Under the pieces are notes generated by a model. The model saw only the letters and a program-made list of their open reading frames with translations, did not search any database and was not told where the DNA came from. A DNA stretch of 64,000 nucleotides from Strigamia acuminata (Eukaryota; Arthropoda; Chilopoda; Geophilomorpha; Linotaeniidae). A program made the position numbers and the translations under genes. Position 1 is the first letter of the stretch; each line of letters begins with the position of its first letter. Where the stretch lies: positions 10,912,001 through 10,976,000 of the forward strand of contig OX442319.1 of the NCBI GenBank assembly GCA_949358305.1, written 5' to 3'. This document shows positions 31,880 through 43,900 of this stretch, one piece after another.

Positions 31880-34386
31880 AATTTTCGTACTAAATTCAAA
31901 AGATAAAACGTAATAAATTTTTTATTCCTAAATACTGAGGAGTGATCTGTAGATATTTAATTATATTAGAGACAGGCAGCTAAGCGTGAATTAAAATGTA
32001 AAAAAAAAAAGTTAAATTAAAATTTCAGACAACATGCTTATTTCTTAAAATATATATTTAGTGCAAATAAATGTAAATAAGAGTAATTCTTACTTGAGTA
32101 ACGAAATGTTGCTTCTGCTGCACTGCAGGATTAAGAAAGGAAATACGATATTAATGACAAAATAAACTGTTAGAAAAATATTCATGTAGACACTTGAATA
32201 AAAGACACAGGCTGAATAGAATAACAAAACGAACATGGTATTTACTCCATCTTTTGTACAGATACAACAACTAGAACAGCTGTTGCTATAACAAACAATA
32301 CATATTGCGCGCGTTAACAAACGAGCTTTCAATAATAATCCTAACAATTCATTTATATGACTATCCCAGAAATTAAAGATTTCACTGTACATGATTAGTT
32401 TCTCACGTGACAGGTTTTCAAGATTTTAATTAAAAACTAGGTACGTGGCCATGTACTGCTATGATGTTCTGAATAGTATTATATAGAAAGTTGCAAGGGC
32501 TCGTTTCTGGCTGGAAAAAAAAACAGCCTATCAGATCAGAAATGAGCCCAGGAATCTAATTCCGGAAACCGATTGTCCATAGCATGCACTGTTGTCAAGT
32601 TATGAATGAAAAACCTCTTTTTTTCACAGACTAAATTTGCCTCAAAAGTCCGTTTTTCAATCATATCTCGCCAAATGTGCGTGCTATCTAAATTCTGATG
32701 ACGGAGATGGATTCCTCAGTTCGTTCCGGTTCGGATAGGCGACTTTTCGGGGCCGGAAACAAGCGCTCGCAGATTTTCCGGCGTCAAAACCAAAATCACG
32801 ATAAAGCCCAAAACAGAGTAGTATGGCATTTTCGAGATCGGCTGCCATTCAACTTGAAAACCCTTCAATATTAAGGGCCAATATTGGCGCCCAGAAAAAA
32901 TAAAATGTCTGCATGGATTAGGAGTTTGTGAGTCGATGTTGCTAAGCGGTTGTAGCCTAGCAACTCGCGTACAATGGCAGCATTCAAAAATAAAAATAAA
33001 AATTTTAGTTTAAGTGTATTTTAAGTTTTAACATGGGTTTAAACAGGAAATGATGTCATTTTTGGTTTAAAATTGAACTAAAACACAAAATATTTTAGCT
33101 TTTGAATGCAGCTAGTGTTGTAAATTGCTATTGTTAAAACGGCAGGTAGGAAGACACAACAAGCCGAAACTAAGGAAATGAGAAGTAAAATTTTGCACAC
33201 TTACCTGATCAAAGACGCAAAGGACTGTGAAAGCAATATTGATATAAGATTCTTTGTTGGTTGTTCCTTTGTTCCTGTAAAGTTACTGGATCGAAATAAC
33301 TATGGCAACGATAATTGAAAATTGATTGCCATATTTTCTCGAATGTACATACCAATTACTGCAAAGGAAAATTACGGCTATTAATATTAATTAATATTAA
33401 TTTTAATTAACATTAATAGCCAATGCAGTCAAGATTAATATTGATTGCACAGTTTACAAAAGAACAAGAAATTCTAAAATTTAAAGGAACCACGACTGGG
33501 GCTTTGACAGTCTAAGTTCGGTTCCGAGAAAATCTTCACCAGTCAAATTATGGAACGAAGAAATCTTGAAGAAACCGAGGTGGCAAAATCCCGGAGTTCG
33601 AGTGCTGCTGCTCTGGTGGAAGATTTTCGTAATTCGAGTATTGTTGGTTAAGTTTAGGCCTGCCTGTACACATTTTATCCGTACTAAAATTAATGGACTT
33701 ATTTCGCCAATCTGCGCAAATCTTCAAATGCAGAACTGCCAGAACCATCCTCTGCTGCCATGGATGTGCATTCAGAAATAAGTTCAGACACGAGCATGAG
33801 TAGAACAGTGAGTATTATATACGATAGAGTTTGTTTTATCTTTATTAACCCACTCACCCTGTTGTATCGCCATGTTGTTTTTCTTTGGTCGTTTGTTTGA
33901 ACTGTCGACATATTCCCGCAAATCGCTGCAGGTCTATAAGCTTTCAACGTCCATTTTCCAGTTTTCGTAATTAGTTTAGTCCAACTTTATTTTCGATTTG
34001 GATTACATGTGCGGCCATCTTGAACACGTTGTGGTCACTCATATTGATTTATATGTGCATTGACATGAAGGCTGGCAATTTATTTCCAAGATAATAATTA
34101 CAAATTTTACCTTGAGAGGTAAATGAAAAGTCACATACTAATAAAGAAAAACAGGAAAAATACACGAGGAGATTTTTAAAAACATCTTTGAAGTAAATAA
34201 TTATTCTATTACACTACACTGAACAAAACTGCCAACAATGCAAATGATGTGTATTTTAAACTGTAAAACACAGTTGCTATTCATATGCATAATTGACAAA
34301 GTGAAGGAATGAAAGTATACGTGATTTTGAGTGTTTTGTCTTTGCTTTCTGAATCTTTTGCTGAATCAATCGAAGTGGTTGCACCC
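31880..34386. other. Spacer between IR copies A and B
   Basis: The segment 32040-32400 upstream of copy A resembles 39160-39380 upstream of copy B and ends, on the minus strand, in GTTACTCAAG followed by TAAG. It may be a 5' untranslated exon and promoter; its ORF is not conserved in copy B. The block 32484-32660 recurs inverted at 39917-40088. 33557-33970 repeats flanks of copy A. No supported gene. Confidence 0.45.
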
Positions 34387-37300
34387 TCAAGTTAATTTTG
34401 GGTTGATTGTTTTTCTCCGAATTGTTACGTGGTGAGAAGGGGATTTTAAAATTGACGTCATGGCGTATGGCATCATGTATGGATGGTGACGAACCGTTAC
34501 GAGGTTGGATGGGGCTTGTAAAACCGTCTTAATGGCGTGCAGTTTCATGTATGGATGCGATTGGTGGGAGTGAAGCAGCACCCGCTTCCTGGTCGAAGGA
34601 TGTACAGTACGAGTACGACGTTTAATTATAGAAGCACATTTGTAGAATAATAATTCCACAATCAAGGCTGCTACTGACAATAAAAGTCCAACAGCAAGAC
34701 AAGCAAAAGCTGAAATGATCTCATGTAAATCGACGGGCTCGACTATAGCATCATTCTTTTTCAAACATATTTCAGCTTCGTGAATTTCAGTTATCCTGGT
34801 CAGGATTCCCGTTTCTTTTAACTTCAAAAATCTGAAAGAATGATGGAATTTTATTGTGATTATGTGTAAAAATAAGTTACTCCGTATTTTTTATTGTGCA
34901 GCAGGGTTGTGTGTTAATTACTGTATTAGTCGGTTTACAAAAGAAAAGAGAAAAAAAAGCATACTTTTGATTAAACATCTCCGTGTATTTAGATCGTTTT
35001 TGAAATGTCCAATAATGCCATACAGGTACAGGAATTTTAATAAAACTAAGTCCACAAATATTTCCATAACTGAACTGCAGAAGGTTATAAGCGTGTAGGA
35101 TGGCATTGTTATGAAAAGAAAGTGCGTTAGATCCGTCCTGGAACGAAAAGCTTTCAGTTTTCTGAAGACGGTGCCACACCTTTAACGTAAAATCAGTATC
35201 TGCAGCCTGGAATTGCAAGAATTTTTTGGTAAATTAATGAGATAATGCAGGGATAATAATGTTATTGAAAATAATTTCATATTACCCGAATCGTCTGGTA
35301 TAATGGGGTTCTAGGCATACTATATAATTTAACTTGATCATCTGAAAGTATATCCTCGATGCTGTTGTACTTCTCATGAGTTGTAGTGACAGTTAACGAT
35401 GTGTACAAGACAGCATTGTAACTCAAAAATAACATCATAACCAAGGTATTTCTTGTGTAAGTTATCAGAAGAACTGTGGCAAAAAGATGGATTCTAGTCA
35501 GATAAGCTACACTAGAATAATTGTTAAAGTTAGTAATATTATTCTAATTATTAATTCTAGCCTAATTACTAACTTTACAAATTATACATGTGTATTTATT
35601 GTCATAATGGTATACGGTATATATTTTTTTAATTAAATAGTTGTAACCTGAGGTTGATGTGGAGATTTTTCTTCGGTTTCTCATAATCAGACTTAAAGTG
35701 AAATTGATTATCGTATATGTAGCACAAATGCAAAACCACACGGACGAAGAGAATGGTTTCAGAAATGTCATCCATAAATATTCTTCTACATTAGTATTTT
35801 GTCTGATAGCAACTCCCCAAGTAGTTCTTAGAAGCGGAAAAACTGACGGTTCACTGTTTTGTAAGAGTCTTGCAGTAAATGCTGATATTGTGAGTCCCCA
35901 ATCAATTTGCTGAATAAAACGAAATAAAATACAACAGATAAATGAATGAAATAATATATAATATAATGTAGAACTTTACTTTATAAGGTGTTACATTACG
36001 AGATGTTGGCTTAGCCATAAATGTTGGCCTAGCCATAAATGTTGGCTTAGCCATAAATGTTGGCTTAGCCATAAATGTTGGCTTAGCCATAAATGTTGGG
36101 CTAGCCATAAATGTTGGCCTAGCCATAAATGTTGGCCTAACCATAAATGTTGGCCTAGCCATAAATGTTGAACTGCAAAGATTGAATAAGTTTGGTCATT
36201 AATCATGTGGGAATTATTCAAACATTCCCGCCAAAGTCCCGTCCATCGTCCGTTACGAGTGCATCATAAAAACGTCCGCCGAACATTACGAGCAAACGTC
36301 CATAGGACGTAACCGGGTCAGATCACTTAATCGAATCCCATTTCATCGGATTCTTAATTCTTTACTTTCGGGAATATGGGGGGTCGATTCATCGAATTCC
36401 AAAAGTTGGTAGGTACGTTTCATCGAATTTTTTGGCTGTCGTCGGGGATGTTATTTACATGGCTACGTGGTGTGGTTAGGTCAGGTCAGGTCAGGTCAGG
36501 TCAGGTTAGGTTAGGTTAGGTTATGTCAGGTAAGGGTGAGGCATAAGGGTGAGGCATAAGGGTAAAATGTGCCGTTTTGGTATAAGGCATTGGATTCATG
36601 GACAATTTTCAGGTCCATTGGTCAAAGCGCAATTTAGTTTTTTTGTAGTACTCTACTAATTTTATAGAGGGCGCAATATGTTAAGGCAATAATAATGAAG
36701 TTTGAACCATCTGGTGGTGGTTTTAAACACTACCTGTAAATGCAAAAAGGCTCTTTTCTGAAGCAGCAAAGCCAGCTAAAATATTATGCTGGAGCTTTAA
36801 GGGGCAGAAAATTTCAATTCAGAATAAATAATTAAATAAACAACTAATACAAACAAATTTCATATGAGTCAAAGTCTGACACCATATAAACAAAAACACA
36901 AATTTTCAACGAAAATAAATAGATAGGAAAAAAAATTTTGGATTAAAGAAACAGCTTGTCCATAAATCCGTATAGCCTTATACCTCCAAGGGTTAAACTT
37001 TATTCGCTGACTGCAATTAATACAAATATTTGCATCCTATTTGGGAGCGCAACACTTGGTGCATGTCTGCCTACTACCTTGTTTCATCACATTATGCCCT
37101 CGGCAATAAAATTAGACCACAAATTTACGGTATAAAATAAATGTAATTTCAGGTCACTTCAAAACTTACTCCAGATATTTTGTTAAATAAATAATATGAT
37201 AGCAAACGTCGACTGAAACCTATATAAAAACAGTTTAGTAAATAATTTAAATCTAATTTTTTTTCAGTACCTGGAACATAGAATTTTCAGAGCAGCAGAT

Positions 37301-38968
37301 GCTAACTTTAGGTTTTTGCATAGAAATATTTTCCTTTAAAATGATGTCAAATTGACACTTCTCTGGCAATATACAGTTTATATTTAAGTTTGTTTTAGTG
37401 TAATAATTTATATTTTTCTTAGATAAACCCTCGAGTGTTTGGTAAGCCAATGAAAACAGGGTGAATTTCTACAAATAATTATTTCTATGACTTATGCTGT
37501 AAGTAAATCATAAAACTTTCCTTCTTACATCGAAGTCGGGTCATTTCCTCGAATCCCGTTTCATCGAATCCCGTTTTTTTCGATGAAACGTACCGTTTTT
37601 CGCAAAATTCGATGAAACGGTACAAACATCAAAACCAACAACTTAACCTGACTTGACTTAACCTGACCTGACCTGACCTAACCTAATCTAACCTAACCTA
37701 ACCTGACCTGACCTGACCTGACCTGACCTAACCTAACCTAACCTGGTCTAACCTGACCTAACACAACCTAACCTAACCACGTAGCCACTTGAATAACATC
37801 CCCGATTATGGCCGAAAATTCGATGAAACGTACCGCCAATTTAGAATTCGATGAAACGACCCCCATTTTTGCACATTTCAAAAAACGCAAAAAAAACGAG
37901 ATTCGATGAAACGGGATTCGAGGAAATGACCCGACCCGTCTTACATCACTATGTTCAGAATATACTAAAACATACGCTTGATTTTGCTTGAATATAATGA
38001 GGTCTTGTATATATTGAAGCATATTAGATCTTTCACTTAGAATGGTTGTGTCATCCGTGTAAAATAAGATCATCTTATTTTCAATATTCTTAAAAGTAAG
38101 AGGCAATTTGAAGATATACAATGTGAAGAAAAAAATTAATTATGGCAAAGAAAAAGAATAATAAGGGTAATATTTTTTTTACCTCTATTTTATTACGACG
38201 GAATTTGTTAAGCAAGTATGACATATTATTCACCCAGATCACGATTAGTTGGTAAGGACTAAAATCATCATCCATTTCCATTTGCAAGATTGACTTTAAT
38301 GCTACTTCAATTTTACCAATCCAATGATTACGCATCAATTTCACCAAACAGTTTGCGTCTGAAATTCATTAACTTTTAGCATGATGGATGAAGAAAAGAA
38401 AGTTTGGAATTAATCCATATCAATTAGAAATTATTAAATTGATTAGTCATTCCCTCCCTTCTTTTCTAAATTACTGCATTGAGTAAAATATGAGCTTAGA
38501 TACCAGAAAGGATTCCATAAATGATGAATATTCTTCTTATGTTTAGTATTTGTGCAATGTTAGCTACTTGCGAAATGTGTTGATCATTACATTGAGAAAG
38601 AGATGAATTGTATAACAAACTGTTTCTTCCGCCTTTAAAAATGAGAGAATGTTGTATTAGAGTTGGTAATTTGAGCAGAAAACCTTAAAAATGGTTAAAT
38701 TCTAAATTTCTGTTTAATTAATAATTATAATTCTCTAGATGTCCACTGGATGCTTGAACATATGTCTACAGAATGTTTTCTGGGTGAATTACATCTAAGA
38801 AGACTTCTCTGCATTCACCACATAATTACATCACTTTAAATTCTACCCCTTTGGAGTAATGCAATAGACAAATATGTTTAAAAAATATTTACTTGTTAAA
38901 TCACTTAGTGTTGTATCAGTATTTGCAAATAATATTATCATAGAAACAGAAGAAAGTATATTTTCCAT
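34387..38968 (-). CDS. Ionotropic receptor copy B, intact frame
   Basis: Eleven exons: 38893-38968, 38504-38632, 38183-38358, 37945-38088, 37271-37468, 37170-37219, 35995-36172, 35648-35909, 35286-35473, 34965-35206, 34387-34831 (695 aa). Exon lengths and phases equal those of copies A and C except exon 7 (178 instead of 34 nt) and exon 11. Signal peptide in exon 1; N-terminal extracellular region in exons 2-4; first ligand lobe in exons 5-8 (IDWGLTISAF); TM1 FLKPFSSSVWFCICATYTI; TM2 in exon 9; second lobe in exons 9-10; TM3 in exon 11 with a basic cytoplasmic tail containing an internal duplication around HHPYMMPYAMTSILKSPS. Exon 7 carries a ninefold 6-residue repeat (TFMAKP/TFMARP). Probably a chemosensory or other divergent IR in sensory-neuron membranes; no ligand can be assigned. 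Confidence 0.85.
36003..36164 (-). repeat. 18-bp minisatellite inside coding exon 7 of IR copy B
   Basis: Nine tandem 18-bp units (ATGTTGGCTTAGCCATAA on the plus strand, with minor variants), in frame with the receptor and encoding repeats of TFMAKP/TFMARP. Copies A and C have a single unit-length equivalent in the same exon. Confidence 0.9.
36235..36600. mobile_element. Partial relative of the telomere-like MITE, in intron 6 of copy B
   Basis: Contains TCGAATCCCATTTCATCGGA, GTACGTTTCATCGAATTTT, CGGGGATGTTATT and GGCTACGTGG in the same order as the inverted right half of the element at 37532-37938. This is followed at 36474-36530 by AGGTC/AGGTT pentamers. It resembles one arm of that element; the other arm is missing. 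Confidence 0.6.
36474..36530 (+). repeat. TTAGG/TCAGG pentamer array
   Basis: A run of GGTTA and GGTCA pentamers. TTAGG is the arthropod telomere repeat, but here the array is inside a mobile-element relic, in an intron. Confidence 0.85.
37532..37938. mobile_element. MITE carrying telomere-like pentamers, in intron 4 of copy B
   Basis: A 407-bp element with inverted ends (core GTCGGGTCATTTCCTCGAAT, about 40 bp with few mismatches) and a 9-bp target duplication TCTTACATC (37523-37531 and 37939-37947). The interior 37640-37785 is CCTAA/CCTGA pentamers. No ORF. The duplicated target contains the exon 4 splice donor, so both sides carry GATGTAAGA on the minus strand. Confidence 0.8.
37640..37785 (-). 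repeat. CCTAA/CCTGA pentamer array inside the MITE
   Basis: Blocks of ACCTG then ACCTA pentamers alternate, with small interruptions; the complement is TTAGG/TCAGG. Confidence 0.85.
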
Positions 38969-39190
38969 AATTTTCGTAATAGATAAAACGTAATAAATTT
39001 TTTATCCCTAAAGAGTGAAGAGTAACCTGTGGATATTTAATTATTTTAGAGACAGGCAGCTAAGCGTGAATTAAAATGTAAAAAAAAAGTTAAATTAAAA
39101 TTTCAGACAACATGCTTTGTAAAAACAATTAAAACATTTCTTAAAATATATATTTGTATTTAGTGCAAATAAATGCAAATAAGAGTAACT

Positions 39191-39599
39191 CTTACTTGAG
39201 TAACGCAATGTTGCTTCTGCTGCACTGCAGGATTAAGAGAGGAAATACGATAATAATGATAAAATAAACTGTTAGAAAAATATACATTTACATGACTATC
39301 GCAGAAATTAAAGATTTTATCGCATGTTTTCCCTGTGCATGATTAGTTTCTCGCGTGTCAGGTTTCCAAGATTTTAATTAAAAACTAAATACAACATCGA
39401 TTTCCGTAATTCTTACTTGAGTAACGCAATGTTGCTTCTGCTGCACTGCAGGATTAAGAGAGGAAATACGATAATAATGATAAAATAAACTGTTGCAAAA
39501 GAAACATTTAGATGACTATCCCAGAAATTAAAGATTTTATCGCATGTTTTCACTGTGCATGATTAGTTTCTCACGTGAAAGGTTTCAATTAAAAACTAA
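39191..39599. repeat. Tandem duplication upstream of IR copy B
   Basis: 39191-39388 and 39412-39599 are near copies (CTTACTTGAGTAACGCAATG to AATTAAAAACTAA). The segment corresponds to the putative leader exon upstream of copy A at 32090-32400. Confidence 0.8.
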
Positions 39600-39602
39600 C
39601 TA

Positions 39603-39749
39603 TACTCTTTCCACATTCAAGAGGTCCCCTCTGAAGCTTGGCTCCCATTGGCCACCACATTACTGGTGTACTAATCCTCAGAACTGCAGTTGATTGGTGG
39701 CCAATGGGAGCCAAGCTTCAGAGGGGACCTCTTGAGTGTGGAAAGAGTA
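39603..39749. mobile_element. Near-perfect hairpin MITE with TA duplication
   Basis: Arms of about 55 bp (TACTCTTTCCACA outward ends; one mismatch noticed) flank a short spacer. TA dinucleotides on both sides fit a Tc1/mariner-type insertion. Non-coding. Confidence 0.75.
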
Positions 39750-39916
39750 TACAACGTCAATTTCCGTCCTTTTCAAGGTCTTTGCTCAATCAATACAGCA
39801 ATCTTTTTTCATGCAGTAAACTTGCGCTTTATCTCAAATAACATTTCGACATACTTTGCCAATTTTCATGTGTTTTCTTCGCTGCAATAAACGTATTGCA
39901 GTCAATCACGGAATCG

Positions 39917-40088
39917 AGATATGGCTAAAAAACGGACTTTTGGGACAAATTTAGTCAGTGAAAAAAGGTTTTTTTGATAACTTGACAATGGTGCATGCAA
40001 TGAATAAATGGAATTAAATTCCTGGGCTCATTTCTGATCGGATAGGCTAGTTTTTCCGTCCAAAAACGAGCCCCTGCAACTTTCTATG
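39917..40088 (-). repeat. Dispersed repeat, inverted copy of 32484-32660
   Basis: AGAAAGTTGCA, GGCTCGTTT, TCAGAAATGAGCCCAGGAAT and TCAAGTTAT occur in the same order on the opposite strand. No TIR or ORF identified; type unknown. The remaining spacer from 40090 to 40974 has no gene. Confidence 0.65.
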
Positions 40089-40332
40089 CATGTGGCACAT
40101 TAGGCACATACAGTTGAAGTTGCCCAGAAAACCATCAGGTACACCCTGGAGGCCGGGAAAGTTGGCAAACCGATCTTAGTACGATTTTGACACTGCACAA
40201 AAAAGAAAATACGGAAAACTTTTGCTGAAAAATATCAATATTCACTACAAAATTCAGAAATTATTGATTTGCATCGCATGTGGATAGCGCTTAGCTTACT
40301 AATTTAAAACATGAAAAGAGATTAATAATTCT

Positions 40333-40437
40333 GGCTGGCAATTTATTTTCAAGGTGATAATTACAAATTTTACTTTGAGAGGTAAAATGTGTAATTATTT
40401 ATCATGAAAATAAATTGAAATTAATTTTGTTGCCAGA
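40333..40437. repeat. Palindromic GGCTGGCAA element
   Basis: GGCTGGCAATTTATTTTC at the left pairs imperfectly with GAAAATAAATTG...TTGCCAG at the right. It is duplicated at 61913-62018 in front of copy D; copies A and B keep only the left arm in their 3' flanks. Confidence 0.5.
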
Positions 40438-40974
40438 CTTCGATTTCGAACGAATTTAGTTAAGCGGTGAATACGACCATTTTTATAGTTACTAGATAAA
40501 ACACATTTAATTAATAAAAATGCCACACGCTAATGTCTCCATCACAATCATCAAGAAAATCTTTACATTTTAAATATGACATCTTAGGAATATTGTCCAA
40601 CTCAAGATTCCAATTCGTTTTTAACTATCGCTAACTTAAGAGGGAATAGAGCATGATTGCATGAAAAGTCACATACTAATACTATAAAGAAAAACAGGAC
40701 AAACACACAAGGAGATTTTTAAAAACATCTTTGAAGTAAATAATTATTCTATTACACTACATTGAACAGAACTGCGAACATTGCGAATGATATTATTATC
40801 TCAAGATACACGTTTTGTGCTGACTGATGTGAATTTTAAACTGTAAAACACAGTTGCTATATTTATATGCATAATTGACAAAGTGAAGGAATGCAACTAC
40901 ACGTAATTTTGAGTATTTCGTCTTTGCTTTCTGAATATTTTGCTGAATCATGTTGAAGTGGTTGCACTCTCAAG

Positions 40975-43900
40975 TTAATTTTGGGTTGATTGTTTTCTCC
41001 GAATTGTTACGTGGTGAGAAGGGGATTTTAAAACTGTCGTCACGGCGTAAGGCATGTGTGGATGGTGACGAACTGTTACGAGGTTGGTTGGTTGCGATTG
41101 GTGGGAATGAAGCAGCACCCGCTTCCTGATCGAAGGATGTACAGTACGACGTTTAATTATAGAAGCACATTTGTGGAATAATAATTCCACAATCAAGGCT
41201 GCTACTGACAATAAAAGTCCAACAGCAAGACAAGCAAAAGCTGAAATGGTGTGGTATAAACCGACGGGCTCAACTATAGCATCATTCTTTTTCAAACACA
41301 TTTGAGGTTTGTGAATTTCAATTATCCTGGACAGGATTCCCGTTTCTTTTAACTTCAAAAATCTGAAAGAATGTTTGGATTTTAGTGATTATGTTTAAAA
41401 ATAAGTTAATTTTTACTGTGCAGCAGGGTGGTGTGGAAATTAAGTTTTGTGTTATTTATTATACTCTGGTTCGACTCAAGAGTATGCCCTTCTAAGAGCC
41501 GCATTACTCCTAACTCAAGTTTTATTACTACCACTAGGAAAAGTAGTTTTTATTTTTATTATGATTTGTGATTGTTATTACCATTTAAGTTGATATAATT
41601 TTGATTATTTTTATACTTATTATACTTATTAAACTTATTAAATAAAGTTCTATGAACATATGAATGAAAAACTCGTTTGTTATGGTGTTTGGGTCTACAT
41701 TTTTGGATCACTACACCAGTGATGCGGCTCTTAGAAGGGCATACTCTTGAGTCGAACCAGAGTATAGTCGGTTTACAAAAGAAAATAGAGAAAAAAGTAT
41801 ACTTTTGATTAAAAATGTCCGAGTGTTTTGATCGTTTTTTAAATCTGAAATAATGCCATACAGGTATAGGAATTTTTATAAAACTAAGTCCACAAATATT
41901 TCCATATCTGAACTGCAGAAGGTTATAGCCTTGAAGGATGGCATTGTTATGAAAACGAAGTGCGTAATATCCGTCATTGAACTTAAATCTTTCAGTTTTC
42001 TGAAGACGGTGCCACACCTTTAACGTAAAATCAGTATCTGCAGCCTGGAATTGCAAGAATTTTTTAGCAAATTAATGAGATAATGCAGTGATAATAATGT
42101 TATTGAAAATAATTTCATATTACCTGAATCGAATTGTATGCTGTGGTTCCAGTGATACCATATAATTTAACTTGATCATCTGAAAGTATATCCTCGATGC
42201 TGTTGTACTTCTCATGAGTTGTAGTGACAGTTAACGATGTGTACAAGACAGCATTGTAACTCAAAAATAACATCATAACCAAGATATTCCTTGTGTACGT
42301 TATCAGAAGAACTGTGGCAAAAAGATCGACTCGAGTCAGATAAGCTACACTAGAATAATTGTTAAAGTTAGTAATATTATGCTAATTATTAAATTCTAGC
42401 CTAATTACTAACTTTACAAATTATACATGTGTATTTATTGTCATAATGATCTACGGTATATTTTTTTAATTTAAATAGTTGTAACCTGAGGTTGATGTGG
42501 AGATTTTTCTTCGGTTTCTCATAATCAAACTTAAAGTGGAATTGATTATCGCATATGTAGCACAAATGCAAAACCACACGGACGAGGAAAATGGTTTCAG
42601 AAATGTCATCCATAAATATTCTTCTACATTAGTATTTTGTCTGATAACAACTCCCAAAGTAGTTCTTAGAAGCGGAAAAACTGACGGTTCAAGATTTTTT
42701 AACATTCTTGCAGCAAATTCTGCTATTACGAGTCTCCAATCAATTTGCTGAATAAAACGAAATAAAATAGAACAGATAAATGAATGAATGAAATAATATA
42801 CAGTATAATATAATGTAGAACTTTACATTACGAGATGTTGGCCTAGCCATAAATGTTGAACTGCAAAGATTGAATAAGTTTTTCAATTTTTCAATTTTTG
42901 TTTTATTTTATTTTTCAATTAGAATAAATATTTGTTTTATGCAAAAACAATGTGAAATGGTTTTTTTCACACATCTATCACATACTTTTGACAAATACAT
43001 GCACCTTTTTTAGCAAAAACAAAAAAAATTGGCTGAGGCAAAACTTTATTCGCTGACTTCAACTAATACAAAGATTTGCATACTATTTGGGAACGCAAGA
43101 CTTGGTGCATGTCTGTCTGCCTGCTACCTTGTTTCATCATATTTTGCCCTCGGCAAGTGTTGCGATCTCAAATGTTCACTTCATTTGTGGAGAGGTTTTT
43201 CTACCACGTTTTTAAGATATTATTTATATTTTAACCATAATCATTAGAATTGTGTTTTTTGCCGTGCACCTGTTGCGCTTTTGGGCAATTGGCCCAGAAG
43301 CTGTAACGGCTGCCCTGGCATTTTGAGCCCTGGATTGGGGCGTTGCTAAGTCAATCCCCAAATTTTGCACCGTTGCTAGGGCTGAAGCGTGCCTTGGCAC
43401 ACGCCACGCCTGCGCACTGGCCGTTTTCCGGCCATATTCCGGGTAATAATTCGAATTATTACTCACTCTTTGCATCACACTCATACCGTTCACACCGACA
43501 CAGCTTTGTTCACAACCAAAAACACTGTTTTGTCCGTGACTCGTGAGTTTTGCCAAGTTTCAACCCGATTTGTTTGAACCAACGTTCAAACGAATCACTT
43601 TCCGAGCCGCGAAGACGACGCACGACGGCCCAAACCACCGTCGTTCCCGCCGCCGCCCGAAGACCAACGCGCCCACGCCGTTGAAGATCGACGCCAGCCA
43701 GCCGCCGAGGATTGCAGAGCCATCGTCGCCGCTCCTCGACCTGTTGACGACGATTCCGATTCAGATTGCAGCGGATCTCCAGTCAGGTTTTAACGATCGG
43801 CGGTACCCGCCGTTTGACTACTTGTCTCCAACGGAAATCTCCCGTTGCAATCTAGGGTTTAACCCAAGATTTCCCGTCTTGTCAGGCTTAACAGCCGACA

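Noticed and set aside
32090-32392. 100-codon minus-strand ORF with hydrophobic segments upstream of receptor A
   Set aside because: The corresponding region upstream of copy B has a deletion and no such frame; a non-coding leader or promoter is more likely.
36474-36530. TTAGG-like repeats as a chromosome end
   Set aside because: The array is short, mixed with TCAGG and embedded in an intron within mobile-element sequence.
41468-41480. tRNA-like B box (GGTTCGACTC) suggesting a SINE
   Set aside because: The motif lies inside perfect terminal inverted repeats with a TA duplication, so a MITE explains it better; no A box or tail.
43224-43556. 110-codon minus-strand ORF in each LTR
   Set aside because: It starts from TTG and has no ATG until far inside; its duplication only reflects LTR identity.
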